Below, in pieces: positions 1-12,679 of a stretch of DNA of 64,000 nt. Below the pieces are notes generated by a model, which saw only the letters and a program-made list of their open reading frames with translations, was not told the DNA's origin and did not search any database. Each line of letters starts with the position of its first letter. Positions within the stretch are counted from its first letter, which is position 1. Source of the stretch: Ricinus communis (lineage: Eukaryota; Streptophyta; Magnoliopsida; Malpighiales; Euphorbiaceae). The translations under genes were made by a program, and so were the position numbers. The stretch spans positions 9,795,001 through 9,859,000 of the forward strand of contig NC_063263.1 in assembly GCF_019578655.1 (NCBI RefSeq), given 5' to 3'.

Positions 1-1250
1 TATTAACATTAATATTATTATCTAAAATTTTTAAATTTTGAATGTATATTTAATTTTAATATTAACATTAGATTTTTTTATTTAAATATTCAATATTACA
101 AATATTATATAACCACATTACAAGAGTTGATGAATTCAACAAAAATTAAAATAAATGGTCGACAATTAAAATATCTAAACAAAGCATTTTAATAAAAAAT
201 TAAAAGAATTTTAATATCAACTAGTAAAAGAATTAACTTTTTTAATCGATATGTAAATTAAAAGTGAATTATTTTTTTAGAATAGAATATTTAATATGAT
301 ATGCCGCCGTTTTTAAAACCGACCGACGCTTCATCTGCACAGGTACCTATGTAGCTAAAAACCTCTCGCTGGTTTTCAGAATTCGATATCAGAAACTATT
401 TTCACACCTAGCTCGACAGTCTCATATCACAATATTTAACGGAATTAATACAGATTATTAAACTAGTAAGATATATATCATAAAATTAATAACTACGAGA
501 TTTGCTGTATGCACCGTGCATATATCACAGAATTCAAAAGATTTAATTTGAAAGGTGAATGTTGTGTGTGTTTAATTTGTGATGTGTGTCATATATAGTC
601 TAACATCACAATCTTTAAGTACCTAGAGAAGATCTCACTCAATTAGACAGGATGGTTTGTGTTATATATATGAATGCAATTGGCCATGCATCCATTTAAT
701 TTGTTGGCTGGGATTTAGTGTGGTGACTGGAATTGTACTTGGATCCATGAATAATCAGGTCAATACATGTGATGTTACTATTTCTTATGTAAATTAATGG
801 GTGATAATTATGTTAATTTAATAACTTATTATATATTATTTTATTATTGGCTTAGCTTATGATTTCCTGGATTGAACAAATGTAGGAAAGGCTAGATTAA
901 TTTAAAATAATTAAACAGTAGACAAATTAATTAAATAATCAACATTCTTGGGTTAACATGCTACAGTGAACTGTTTAGAATTGGAGGATTATTAAACTAG
1001 TAAATTTAAAAAGATAGTTAGCAATGTAAAGTTTTGGAAAATAATTGGTGTAATAATTACATGAATAGTATTCATGTTATAATGAGTAATCAAGTATTTA
1101 TGAAATTAATTATTTCATTTGTCATTACAGTAATACATTATTACACCCATCATTGCTGGTAAGTTGTTGTAGGTCATGCACGGCTAATTTATTAAGAAAA
1201 CAAATGGTACATTAAAATTCTATAAAAATGAAGATTTACTGTTTCATGTT
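1..1250. other. A+T-rich intergenic DNA, no gene seen
   Basis: No open frame with coding character was found on either strand. A slightly more G+C-rich island lies at 301-420. Short RY-like motifs (CATGCA type) occur, for example near 685, but there is no gene immediately downstream to connect them to. Confidence 0.5.
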
Positions 1251-1254
1251 CAAC

Positions 1255-2760
1255 CCCACAATTAGTATAACAATTACAAGAATGGCAGATCCACAGCCTG
1301 ACCCAAGTGAAGGATGCCCAGCTGGTAAAATTGAATGCCTTACCTTTTCAGGAACATTAAATTAAAGTGATATTAATGGTACATTAATTAGGTCTTAGTG
1401 AGATTATATATGCAGTTTCATTCCTAGAAAATAAGCCCAAACAGATGGTGAAATCAATGATTGTGGGACTTTTGAACTCTTGCACTACATACACACACCT
1501 TAATATAATCATTTGGTAACTTTTAAAGGGTATAAAAGAACCATAATATTGTGTTTGAGTTGCATGCCTTAAGATAGAAAGAATATTCTCAAATTAATCC
1601 TGTGCTTATGCAAATATTCAGACAAGCTTAACTAAAAGTTGATTACTTCTTGGAAATTAATGAGACATTCTCAAACATTCTGAATTACATTTACAAGCAA
1701 TCAAATCGTGAATCCCAAATAATAAATCTAATCTTGCAGTAGGGTATGTTCACGTACTTAGCAATTGGGATCACAGAAAAGAAAAAGTGGAAAGAAGCTA
1801 TTAACGAATTCAAAAGGCACAAACAAACTTCACCTCAGAAAAATATACAATATTAAGTACACAATCATTGTGTTGATGGAACGGGGACCCTTTCAATTAC
1901 TCTCTTGCCTGCAAATGCAATACAGGCTGAAAATTGGATCAAAGATAATAATTATGTTGCTAATTGATTTTTCGTATGCTAATTTACCTGCATGCAATTG
2001 CTCTTATTGTCCCTGTCTTATTTTTATCTGCCACTCAATTGTTATCTTCAATCAATCTTCACCAAGTCAGGTATATTAGGGTTTTATATATCCATGTTCA
2101 GAACTTCAGATTTATACATTATACATTTATAATATTCATGGATCTAGCTAGCTAGAAAAAATTGCTGCCACTATCCTTCACAATGAGAAGATTCTATTGT
2201 TAGTTAGAGAATTGCTAGCTGTATTGTCATTTCTATTTGACATTTTCTTCATTTCTAGTTGTTATACTATTTTATCCTATTATGGCAGCAGCTATATATA
2301 TAGCCAATAGGAGAAGAATGCAATGATTAGTAAATGATCAATACAAATTCTCTACTCTCATCTAATTCTTTCTCTTTCTCTCTCTTTTTCCTTCTCCCTT
2401 GTTCTTTCTTTATTTTTCATCTAAATATTCTATTCTTTCTTAGATCCTTGTGGAGTTTGCTGGGTAATGTCATAGGTACACGACAGCGGATTGATTGTCG
2501 GGCAGTAATTAGTGAGCAGAATCATCTAAGCTTACTTATTCAAGAGGTAATATTTGAATTATTATATACTTTTTTATATATTTATTCTAGGTTTACACCT
2601 ACTTTTATCTTAAGCATTAATTACTGTCTAGCTATTAGCTAATTAGTTTGGTGCTAGTTTACTAGGCTGATAATGAAGAGAAAGAGAAAGAGGAAAAGGC
2701 AGATCAACTATAAAAGAAGCCACAATAAATTCAGAAGACACCTCAAATGGATGGATGGTC
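1255..2760 (+). pseudogene. Module copy 1 of an unrecognised decayed gene-like repeat
   Basis: This is the first of three to four diverged direct copies on the left side of the window. It holds a short frame starting at ATG 1282 (MADPQPDPSEG...), a second short frame at 1746-1856 that is rich in Lys and Glu, and an exon-like segment at about 2452-2547 (reading ...RIDCRAVISEQNHL...). That segment is followed by a plausible donor (GTAATA) and, at about 2668, an acceptor (TTTACTAG) leading into a short acidic tail with a stop. The same landmarks recur in the same order at 3.0-4.9 kb and partly at 5.3 kb. No frame joins them into one convincing protein. I do not recognise the family. It may be a pseudogene array, a non-coding transcript family, or a transposon-borne gene. 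Confidence 0.35.
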
Positions 2761-3002
2761 AATCTTTTTATGTAGTTTATGGTATTAAATTCATTTCATA
2801 TAGTCATATGCTAGACTGCAGCTTAAAATATATAATAAATCTACTCATATAATTAGTGCGGTCCATAGATTTAATCTATTAAATAAAATAAGGATTCTGA
2901 ATTTTAATTTCGATTTATTAATATTAATGTGCAAGACAGCAACAGATAACTTGTCATAACAAAGGTGTTCAAATATTAAACCTACGTGAAGATATATTTT
3001 TC

Positions 3003-4920
3003 TTGTTCAACTACAGAATTATTAGTATAATTATAAGAATTGCAGATCTACGACCATGCCCAATGGTGAATTCCAAATCGTTTAAAACTTTTAAATATTA
3101 TCAATATAAAATACATTTTGAAAATTATCATAGAATAGAATGGAAAGAAATTATAATTTCTTTAAATTATAATTTCTGTAAACCTAGTTATTCAACAGGT
3201 AACTTGCGATTAATTGTTGCGGTACAGCTTCAACATTTTCATTTGAAGCTCACATTTTGTTTTATAAACTTACTTAACCATTATCTGTATAACTAGCAGC
3301 TATTTGATGCTAATTTTCCAGGTTAATGTAGCGACTGATAATGAGGTTCATTCATCAAACCATGAAGATTATGATGATGATGAGGAGGAGGAGGAGAAGA
3401 AGAAGGAGAAAGATTAACGATGATGCAATGAAGAAACGAAGAACAGAACTTTAGGAGGCCATCAATAATAATTTGTTTTCTTGCATTTATATATGCTACT
3501 GAACTTAAATTCCAAGTGTTAATAAGGTTTGTCATGACTCTCAAGGTGCAGTGGATTAATTAGTTGATAGTTAGCTACATCAATATCATGGTCCGAAATT
3601 AGTTTGCATATCTGTTAACATTAGTTATGTATGTCTCAGCAACTGATTCTGTTTTCTGCTAAGCATATGAATCAGCAATGGACTTCCAGAATTCTCAATA
3701 TAATTACTTCCTTCTCTCTTTCTTTCCTTTTCTCTGCTCTGTTAATTCTCTTATAACTTTCCCTCTCTTTCTTGTCTGCTAACTAATTGTTATTTGCTTG
3801 ATCTAAAACCAATTCAGCAAGTCAGGTTAATGAACCTGAGTCCTGTCAGGACTTCTAACATGCAAAAATCAATTGTAATTATCAAGGTAAGATAAAACTG
3901 CTACGTTTACATGTTCATGGATCCAGCTAGCTCGCGGAAGAGCTAAGCTTGAATGTATTTCATCATGTGTTCTCTTTCTGAACTCATTCCCCATCAGTTT
4001 AACACTCTGGTAAAATAAGGCTTTCAAATTATGGCCTAAACCTGACTCAACCAACATAACAAATCTTAGAAATCAATCTAGATATGTTACATATATTCCA
4101 AGTTCTTTCAAAAAAAAAAAAAAAGGAAAGAAAGGGTTATTTCCTGCATGATGATCTGTTCATAGAGTTCATAACTGATGAAGTTTCTGCATGATCTGCT
4201 AAAGAATAAATTATCATGGGAAAATGGGGGAGCATAAATCATATGACCATGTATGTTCATTCATATCCTATGAAGACTGCATATATATATCAATTCATAT
4301 TCAATCAAACCCATTAGCAGAATAACAACAACGGCTGATCCAAAACCAAAACAAATTCATGAATATCAAGTTGGAAACATCCAGTACCTATTCAGAAAAA
4401 ATTTAGCGGACATCGACGTAATAAAAGGATTGGTCATGGTGCAGAATGGCAATCTGTTCCTGGAAAAGTATATCATAGCTAGTGGGCTGCAGCAAACTGT
4501 GGGGGATCAAGGACTTCGAATCCTTGTAGTCGTTGTGTTACACTGAAGCGCAGACGCGAAACTCCTGCCTTTCACTTGCTTGCGAAAGACTGGAGGAAAG
4601 TTTTCAAAATCAATGATTATCATTTTTACGAAGGATTGCAAATCGATTGTTGAGCAGTAACTAGTGAGCAGAATCAGGTAAGTCTACTTGTTGAGGGGGT
4701 AACATTTGACTTGTATTGCGATAAATTTTTTGTGTATGCGTTTATTCTAAATTTACATTTAGTTTGATCTTAAGCATTAATTTGGTTTAATGCTAATTTA
4801 CTAGGCTAATAATGAACAAGAGGAGAAGGCAGATTCACCATTGGCTTGTGATAAAGTACAGAAGTGAGAATAACTACAGAAGACAACTCAAAGATGATGA
4901 TCCATAATTTATAATTTTAT
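3003..4920 (+). pseudogene. Module copies 2 and 3 of the same decayed repeat
   Basis: The landmarks of copy 1 recur here: the 'GCAGATC' start region at about 3040 and again at 4335, the 'ATTCATGGATC(C/T)AGCTAGCT' segment at 3911-3932 (compare 2137-2153), and the exon-like segment at 4628-4675 with its donor near 4700 and acceptor near 4805. In the 4.33-kb copy an open stretch of 71 codons (4331-4546) begins with ACG where copy 1 has ATG. The segment matching RIDCRAV reads IDC-stop-AV, so it carries an in-frame TGA. The lost start and the internal stop argue that this copy is non-functional. The product was not recognised. Confidence 0.35.
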
Positions 4921-4924
4921 GTTA

Positions 4925-6676
4925 CTATTTTCTATTTCATCTAATTATATATGCTGGCTAGTCTCTGTCAGTCTCTTGAATTTTCAGGACTGCTTTATGC
5001 AATTCAGAAGCATGTAATCGTGTGTTCTTTGCACAACAGTGTTAGTGCAGCTCTAAATATAACAATGCTAACACCCAATTCTTAACTTTCCAAGTGATTA
5101 CGGCTTCGTATTGTTAGAGACCAATGTATTCTATGTAGTTTCTCCTCTATCTGCTTGTGGATTTTTGCAACTCAGATAAAAACTAAAAGGACTATTCAGA
5201 AAAACATTGACACAAACAGATATCAGTGGTGGCTTAGTTGTAGTGAAAGGTGCAGCCCCATTACTAAAAAGTGATAGCTGGACTTAATGATTCCAGGACT
5301 TGAAATCAAACTCTACTCACCTGCATGAAATCAGTAACTAGTCAGCAGAGTCCTACTACTAGCCTACTTATTCAACAGATAACTTAATTGAGATGCATTT
5401 TTACAGTTTTACTCTAAAAGGTTCAAATTTAGTTTTCTCTTTATTTTGGTAGCTCAAATGGACCTGTTAAATCTTGCAATGAACTAGACACTTCATTATT
5501 TAAGCTTCACTTCTTTCAATTATTTCCAAACAATTTGTCGAGGAAACAGCAGATGATAATCTGCCCTCTGTCTTTTAAGAATAATAGAAACGTTTCCCGT
5601 TTGTGAAGACACTTGCTAGAGAACTTCATACCAGAGTTTATACGTTTTTTGTAATCATCAAGTAATTTCCAAACATATAATTGTTACTTCTACACTTGGT
5701 TTAGTTTTAAGTATAATTATTTTGCTCATTTGATACTAATCAATTGGTTCAAGAAAAATATTTACGATGAATAAATGCGAAGATACAAAAAGAAACATAA
5801 AAGATGGATAAATAAAACAATGAACAGTCTGAGGCTTCATTAGTTTGCAAAAAGGACACAATATCGCAGTTATCGAATCAGGCTCTATAATTTACAAAAA
5901 TCAGAATCAAATGTCAAAGTTCTGTAATTTTACTGGTTCAAACAAGCAAAAAAAAGATCCGTTTAACTCCATTTTCATGATTAAAGGTCACTTGTATGAT
6001 TCTTTGTTTGCTGTTTCCAGCCACTTTCTGCTCCTGTTTCATCATAATCAGTCAAAATATCTATCATCCTATGGTGATTGGCAGGAATATGAATATCTTG
6101 CTGGTATGCTGTTATGAGCTTAGTTTCCTGATTTTGCTCATTGAACATTTTTTTTTTCTTTTTATCAGATGTGTGCAAGGTAGCACCTTCTGCAACTGTA
6201 ACCCATAAAATTAAATCCAAGAAGCAGAAAAGTTCAATAAGTAAAATAACAAAATAATCTCCAGCTGTGCAAAAGTTACAAAGAAGAGACACAACTGATC
6301 CAATGCTGCCAAACGCCCAACGGGTTACATTCTGTCTTCTTAACTTTACAATCTAACAAAAACTTTTTGGTTGTTGACGTGATAAGAATATTGAAAAAGA
6401 TAGTTACAATAAACCTAGCTTAGCTTAGTGGCATGGCAGACCTGCTCTCAGATATAGGCCTTAAAATGACATAGGTCAGTAGTACTGAAACCTATAAAAA
6501 ATTATGTGGAAATTGAAGATCAGAAATGTATATAAATGACGAAAGAGGGTTATGACTCGATATCAGGTACAACCTCAAGAAGGAGTTGACAACGTCCAGA
6601 GCCTCCAGAGGAAACTTCATTTGAGAAGTGTTTGTGTTAGCAACCACTTGAGTAATGTAGACCAGTGGACTTGTTT
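4925..6676. other. Intergenic; partial fourth module copy at about 5325-5420
   Basis: Positions 5325-5395 repeat the 'AGTAACTAGT(G/C)AGCAGA...TTATTCAACAG' landmark of the modules, but the upstream and downstream parts have decayed. The stretch also covers the 3' flank of the leftward cyclin gene. Nothing else could be supported. Confidence 0.35.
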
Positions 6677-9600
6677 TCAAAATAATGTTTCTAGCAGTCT
6701 TGGAGAAGACAAAGCAGCTACTGATTTGTACTGCAATTTAGAAAAACAGCCTGATTATGCAGCTGAAGGAAATCGTACACCAAACCACATGTAATTACCA
6801 TGAAAGTTGATATTTCTTTTGAACAATATATTAAGAGCAACATTTGATGCTCAACTAATAAATTGCAAATAAAGAAATAACTTCAGCAATATTTGTTTGA
6901 TACCTTTTGCTGCCTATACTTCATGCGTATAGCATTCAGAGGACACACGTTGGTGTTTAATTGTAGGTCTTGTAAAGCAACAACTGTGGTTTTAATGTCC
7001 AATGCTTTATAAGAAGTGTAGTGTTCTAATGTTGGATTCTGATAGAAAGAAAACTGAAAATTAGGCTCCAAACAAGAGTCTAAAACAGTGTAGATGGACA
7101 GATGATGGGAAGGAGAATTTATACCCAAGGATGACTTGTCTGATCCAATGTCCATCTAGCAAGAAATACAGCAGAAGCAGCAATGACTGAGGGGAGGAAG
7201 TTCAAGAAACTGTAGTCAACCAATGTCAGCTCCGCCAGATAATCGGCCAAGTACTCCAGTTCATAACTGGGGCTCTGCACATTAGCATCAATATATGAAT
7301 ATGAAATCTTCTCCAAGATTAAGGACTGGCAGAAAACTGTGTAGACATGACACGAAGTACTCAAACCACATTACCTTGTAAGAAGCCTGTGCTGCACGTA
7401 GAAATCTCCTGAAAACCAAAAATTTGCATAAGATCCTCTGAGTATTTACAGGACTTCTGGATCTTTAACAATAAAGGTGTGAAATGATAATGTAATACCT
7501 GAGAAAAGTTTTGGCAGTGGGAGCAAATAATTGAAAGCCGAAATATTTCAACGCAAGACTCTCCATCTTTAACACCTGCAAATTTATTGTCGTCCAGAAT
7601 GAAAAATCACAACTATTGCAACATATATGGAAATGACTACTAACATTCAGAAATTGTCATCAAGGTAAGTAGATAGCAAAGTAACTATTTTCATCCTCCA
7701 AACTGATTTTTTCTTAGTATATGGAATCTTGAGGACCAAGTACATATCGAATCAGTAGGGCTCTTACCCTATTATTTGCTTTTTCTAGCTTTATATTTCT
7801 TTTGTTTATAATGGCTCACTGTTATCCAGCAATAAAGCATGCACATTGAAGAAACTATATAACAGCTTCTTAACTTTAAAATATATTACATGATCACTGT
7901 TCACTAATATTAATTAGTTCTTTATAGGCACTTCTAGTAATCTAATAAATAATGCATTGATGAGGTATAGGTATGAAGAGAGCAAAGATGTAAAACTTAA
8001 TGGGATAGAACTTTTAATTCAAGAAACAAGCATGCCAGTGAACCGAGAAACTGTTCATACCTCCCCTTGTGTGTACGTGTTGTCAGTAATGAAGCAGAAT
8101 TCCTCCACACGTGGTGCACAAATTTCTTCATATTTGCTTCAAACAGAGGGAAATTAATTTAACATCATATGAGAAAAGGCAAGAACCTAATTTGCTATGT
8201 GCGAACGAACGCATTTGAGCACAGCTTTAACCTAAGCACCTACCAATGGGACCATTATTTTGCAAATGTATATCAGTCTATATGAGGGAAGACATAATAT
8301 AAACTTTCGAGTTCCTTTTCTAGTCTAAACTTTTTTAGAACTCTCCTGTCCGATAGAATCATTTCTTGCTTTTAAGTCAGCCTACAAATCTTTAACATGG
8401 AAATGTATATCAATCAATCAACTGGATTAAGATGGTTTTTTTATGCTTGAATTAGTAAATTGCCTCTCAGATTGTCTCAAATTATTGCTAGCAGAGAGTC
8501 ATATCTATACTGAGTTTGATATTCCACCGAGTCCCAGCCAAGCATATTAATGCATGTTTATTTTTCGTTTAACTATCTACATAGCACACAAGAATACTAC
8601 AAAAGAATGAATATCAGATAATAATTTAGGATGGTGCACCATCAGAAATGTAGTAAATGTTATTATTGATCTGAAAACTTACGAGGCAATCAGCATGCAA
8701 GTAATACCAAGTAGTTGAAGTCTCTGTCTTTCAATGTAATTTTGAGAGAGAAACCAATCTATGAGATACACTGTGAGATAAAGTGTATCTGCCACCAACT
8801 TATATTCCTCTGATACCTGAAACCAGTAAATGGATTGATGTATCAATTACTTCCTTTGGAAGTCAGATTTCATGTGGAATTTTAAGACTTCAATTATGTT
8901 ATAATAATATCAATTTCTATTAGAATTCAGATTTCATGTGGAATCTGACTCTCTTGCTGAAGAGAATAGTCTTTTTTGACAACCAAATCATTTAAAGGCA
9001 ACCAGGACTAATCCACTTGAGTATGACAGCATAGAGAAACAACAGTGTAATCTAGGGTGAAGACATACAGACCTCCACAAGCCAATCAATCAGAATCCCT
9101 CTCATGCTTTGAGTGATATCTCGCTGGATTGTTTCCATGTAAGTAGACTGTGTCCTGCGGACAAGCTGTATAAAAAGAGAAATGAAACAGAAGAAACTAT
9201 CAATATCTTTCGAGACTTTCATCATTCTTTCCCCTGATTAATACTTTATCTGTCTTTCTGTTGCATTCACATATAAATGATTATATCAGAAAAATGTTCT
9301 GGGATATGAAGAACAAAAAACATGAATTTCTTTTCCTGCACAAAGAGTGGTGGAAATGGCACAAACCTCAGCAACACGTAAATTGCTATAGATGTCCGAA
9401 GCATAGGAGCTGCAGAGTTGAGGATCCTTGTGATCACAATCAATGTCTTTAACATCTGGATTACTAGATATCATCCCACCACCAATGAGGCTTTGTTTCT
9501 CCACTACAGACATTTTAGACAGAAAAATCATTACTTGCTGCATGCAACTATACAAAGACAAAAAGAAAAAGGAAAATAATCATCTTAAACATTTGTGGCC

Positions 9601-11235
9601 CACAACACCATCATTCATTCACACTTGAAGAAACCTTTACTAATCCTCAGTAACCCAAATGCATTTTACACCTCTTTGTTTCATAGACACATGCTATAGC
9701 CAAAGACCTGGGTTTGCAAACTGCATTATCATATAGCCTTAAGAAGTTAAGTCTCATGTTTCTCAATTCCATTTTGCATAATAGGCATTGAGGCTTCAGG
9801 GTGCAACTTTCATGAAGATTGCTAGGTTGACTAATTGGAAATAAAACCTTGAAGTTTAAGGAGTTAAAAATGTTAATTCACAGATTGGCATATAAGGGTG
9901 TTGATCTCATGTCTTTGTTGATACTTGAATTCTTCTCCCCAATAAAGTGGTTGTTTTAATATCTTAAGATTCCTCATGAAAGTTAAGATTTAGTACTCCC
10001 TACTAGCCATTTAACAATTTGAGCTATTTACTGAATAACTGCTCCTGAACTGGATAGTCTCACAAAACAGCTATTTCACTACTATCATGAATTTCACTTC
10101 ATTGAAATCTAATTAACATAAAAAGCAGGTGTAAAGGAAATAAACAAAACATGTAAACGACAAATGTTAATACATCTTGAACTAGGATCATAAACCTCAC
10201 ACCAAAAAATGCACTTGTTTGTTTCTAAAACGTTGGCATTCAACCAAGTTATTAAGGTTGTCATCTTTTGAAGTGTTGAAATGCAAAAAGATGGCATACA
10301 TTGATTTGCAGGACTGCAGAGTTGTGATGGCACTCTGGAACATGGTTTTGGAACCCAATGGTTACTTGTGCCGAACTCCCTTACTTTATTTAGCTGACAA
10401 TGCTCATCTTTCTCCAAAGTAGTTGAAGATATAACTTCTGATTTAGGTTCTGTTTTTATAGAATCTTGCAAAACTTTTATCTTTGAGTCAGCTTGGAGAC
10501 GTGGGGGTTCTGCAGCACGCGAAGGAATCACTTTGGAAACATTGAGCTGGCCCTTTTTAGCCTGCTTTCCGTTCTTAGCCTGGTAAATCAGTAATTGAAA
10601 GGATAAACAGTCAGATTCATGGATGCTGAGAATGGAAGAAGAAGTAACAAGAACTATGGGAATAAATTGGAGATTCATAGGGAAATTAAGATCCAAATTA
10701 TGTATAATCATACATATCATATTATCATAGTACAAAGTACTTTAAAAGTTCAATTTCATTTTTTGCCTCACTCCATCTTTGTTTAGAGTGTATAATAATA
10801 GTGGAGCATCTATAGGCATTTCAAATATGTAAGGAAAATCAACCATATAAGAGGCTTACATATAAATTCTATTTTCTTTTAAGCATTCACAATTGAAGTT
10901 ACTTAACGAAAATAGATATTATCAAGAGAAAAGAAGTATAACTCATCAACCTGAATTTTAGCTGCACTGAAGCAACTCCTATAAGAACTCTCACAGCAAA
11001 CATTTGTGACATCCCGAAGCACTGCTCTCCTCTTTGCATTATCAATAGCACTGGTGTTGTTCTCATCCAAGGCTGCTCTTTTAGAATTTGCTCGCAAAAT
11101 CCGCTTCTGCCCTTGTTGTCTGGTTTCCCTCAAAGGCAGCACCTTGCTAGATGCACGCAAGGCAGCTGCCCGTGCACGTGTTATCCGAGCATTATGATCT
11201 CCCATATTAACAGGAATCATATTTTCCTTCTTCAT
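6677..11235 (-). CDS. CYCA2: A2-type mitotic cyclin (CYCA2 subfamily, CYCA2;4-like)
   Basis: A-type cyclin, the regulatory subunit of cyclin-dependent kinases in S to G2/M phase, acting in the nucleus. Eleven exons on the minus strand join in frame to 467 aa, the usual CYCA2 length: 11235-10951, 10579-10385, 9537-9367, 9165-9073, 8816-8683, 8136-8061, 7575-7499, 7408-7375, 7274-7125, 7038-6904 and 6730-6677. All introns are GT-AG. The N-terminus is basic (ITRARAAALRAS). A destruction box R70-x-x-L73-x4-N78 marks it for APC/C-dependent degradation. The cyclin box begins at about residue 238 (MRGILIDWLVEVSEEY, the A-type LVEVxEEY signature). The C-terminal cyclin fold includes LEYLADYLAELTLVDY. 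The ATG chosen lies just inside the second transcribed exon and gives the conserved N-terminus. Exon 3 begins at an acceptor inside TGCATGCAG; this is the least certain junction. Confidence 0.93.
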
Positions 11236-11293
11236 TTTTACAAGCCTTAGACGAGAACAATACTAAAGCATTACAGTCAGATTAGGAGAGCAA

Positions 11294-12463
11294 CCTGCAA
11301 TAATATGATTATATCAGAGCAAGCAATAAGATACTAAAATCTAAGTACATGTTCATCTTCAAAAATATATGAAGTGCCCTAGCAGGAATTTTCTACGTCA
11401 AACCAACCCTGTCTAAGAGTAGACAAAACCTGCTATGTTTGTGCGTTTATAAATGTAGTAACTTCTCATTTCAAATCATCAATATATATTCTGTTCTTTT
11501 ATCTTTTGCCCGAGAAGTATATCATACTCGAAATATCATCAAATCTTTGGATCTTTACAGATCAATTTGAAAAAAGATTCACATTTCCATGGATAAATTT
11601 TCTTGGAAAGATCATCAAATCACTCCAATGTCAAGGTCATCCATGCATCTACAGTTCATTTTAAAATCACCATTGTTACCCAAAAGTACATTCTTCGCGA
11701 GAGAATTTTCTCTTTGAAACAAGCATTACCGCATCAGAAAATTTGAAAATGTCGAGCAATGAGATGTAGAATCAGAAAAATTCACTTATAAACCCTGAAA
11801 CATTGGGAAATAATCTTTTCATGAAGATGAAAATCAAGAAAATGAAACAACCCAATTTCCATAAGCAAAAAAAAGAAACAAATTGATATCCGAAGCTTGA
11901 GATTTTAACAAAATGAAATTTGGTTCCAAGACTTCAAGATTTCCCTGTTGTAACCTCATTCAAGAAAATTTTCGAATTTATATTTCCAAACATAGAATTC
12001 TTCGTACCAATTTTTTCTTTTTCTTTTTTTTTTTTTTTTTGTATCCATGTTACCTTTATATAGGACGACTGTTTCCAAAAATAAACAAAGGCTGGAAAAA
12101 GAACAATAATAAGCAAGGAAAATCTCCTTCTTTCTTTTTCTGGGTTCAAATAATTTATAATTTTGACAAGAAAAAGCAAAATGCAGCTTTCGTTCACATC
12201 CCACATTTTCCGAGCAACCAAACGGAAACATATCTTAAACCAAAACTTTATGGAAAACCCATATACAAAACTTCAAAATTTCCAAGAGTAAAATTAACCC
12301 ATCAAACTAAAATCAAAAAATAAGCAAATAACTTATAAAACACCAAAGTTAAAGAACCAGGGAAAAAAAAAAACAAAGAAAAGAAAAACATACATAATCT
12401 TGAGCATGAAAAATGTTGATCCATATAATTAACAACATTATGATATTTAGATTCAAAAAGAAC
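11294..12463 (-). other. 5'-leader intron of the cyclin gene
   Basis: Reading leftwards, a CAG/GTTCTT donor at 12463 follows a purine/pyrimidine leader at about 12560-12464, and a TTGCAG/GTTGC acceptor lies at 11294, 58 bases before the start codon. A leader intron of about 1.2 kb would link them. The interior has no conserved frame, is T-rich and includes a long T run near 12018. The boundaries are inferred from splice consensus only. Confidence 0.5.
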
Positions 12464-12660
12464 CTGTGTTTGTCTTCTAAGCTCCAAATAAAAGCAAAGA
12501 GTGAAGAGAGCTTAGGAAGAGAATGAAAGAGAGAGTGAGCGGGATAGTGCAGAGGTTTAAAAAAACAACCATGGAAATAATTAAATAAATTAAAAATTAA
12601 AAGACAATCTTAATGTTTTTTTTTAATAGAAATTTGTATTAAAAAGATAAAAAGAACATT

Positions 12661-12672
12661 GACCGTTTGACT
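12661..12672 (-). promoter_or_regulatory. MSA-like element upstream of the cyclin
   Basis: Read on the minus strand the sequence is TCAAACGGTC. This has the AACGG core and one mismatch to the M-phase-specific activator consensus bound by three-repeat MYB factors. It lies about 100-200 bases upstream of the inferred transcription start of the CYCA2 gene, where such elements work in G2/M genes. A single five-base core can occur by chance. Confidence 0.4.
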
Positions 12673-12679
12673 AGGCCTA

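Noticed and set aside
301..420. G+C-richer patch with CCGCCG and ACCGACCGACG
   Set aside because: It hinted at transposon subterminal repeats, but I found no partner end or target duplication.
10219..10422. Plus-strand frame of 67 aa
   Set aside because: It lies opposite exon 2 and intron 2 of the leftward cyclin gene and has no family features.
11913..12323. Plus-strand frame of 136 aa with a long Phe run
   Set aside because: It is a translation of a poly-T tract within the cyclin leader intron.
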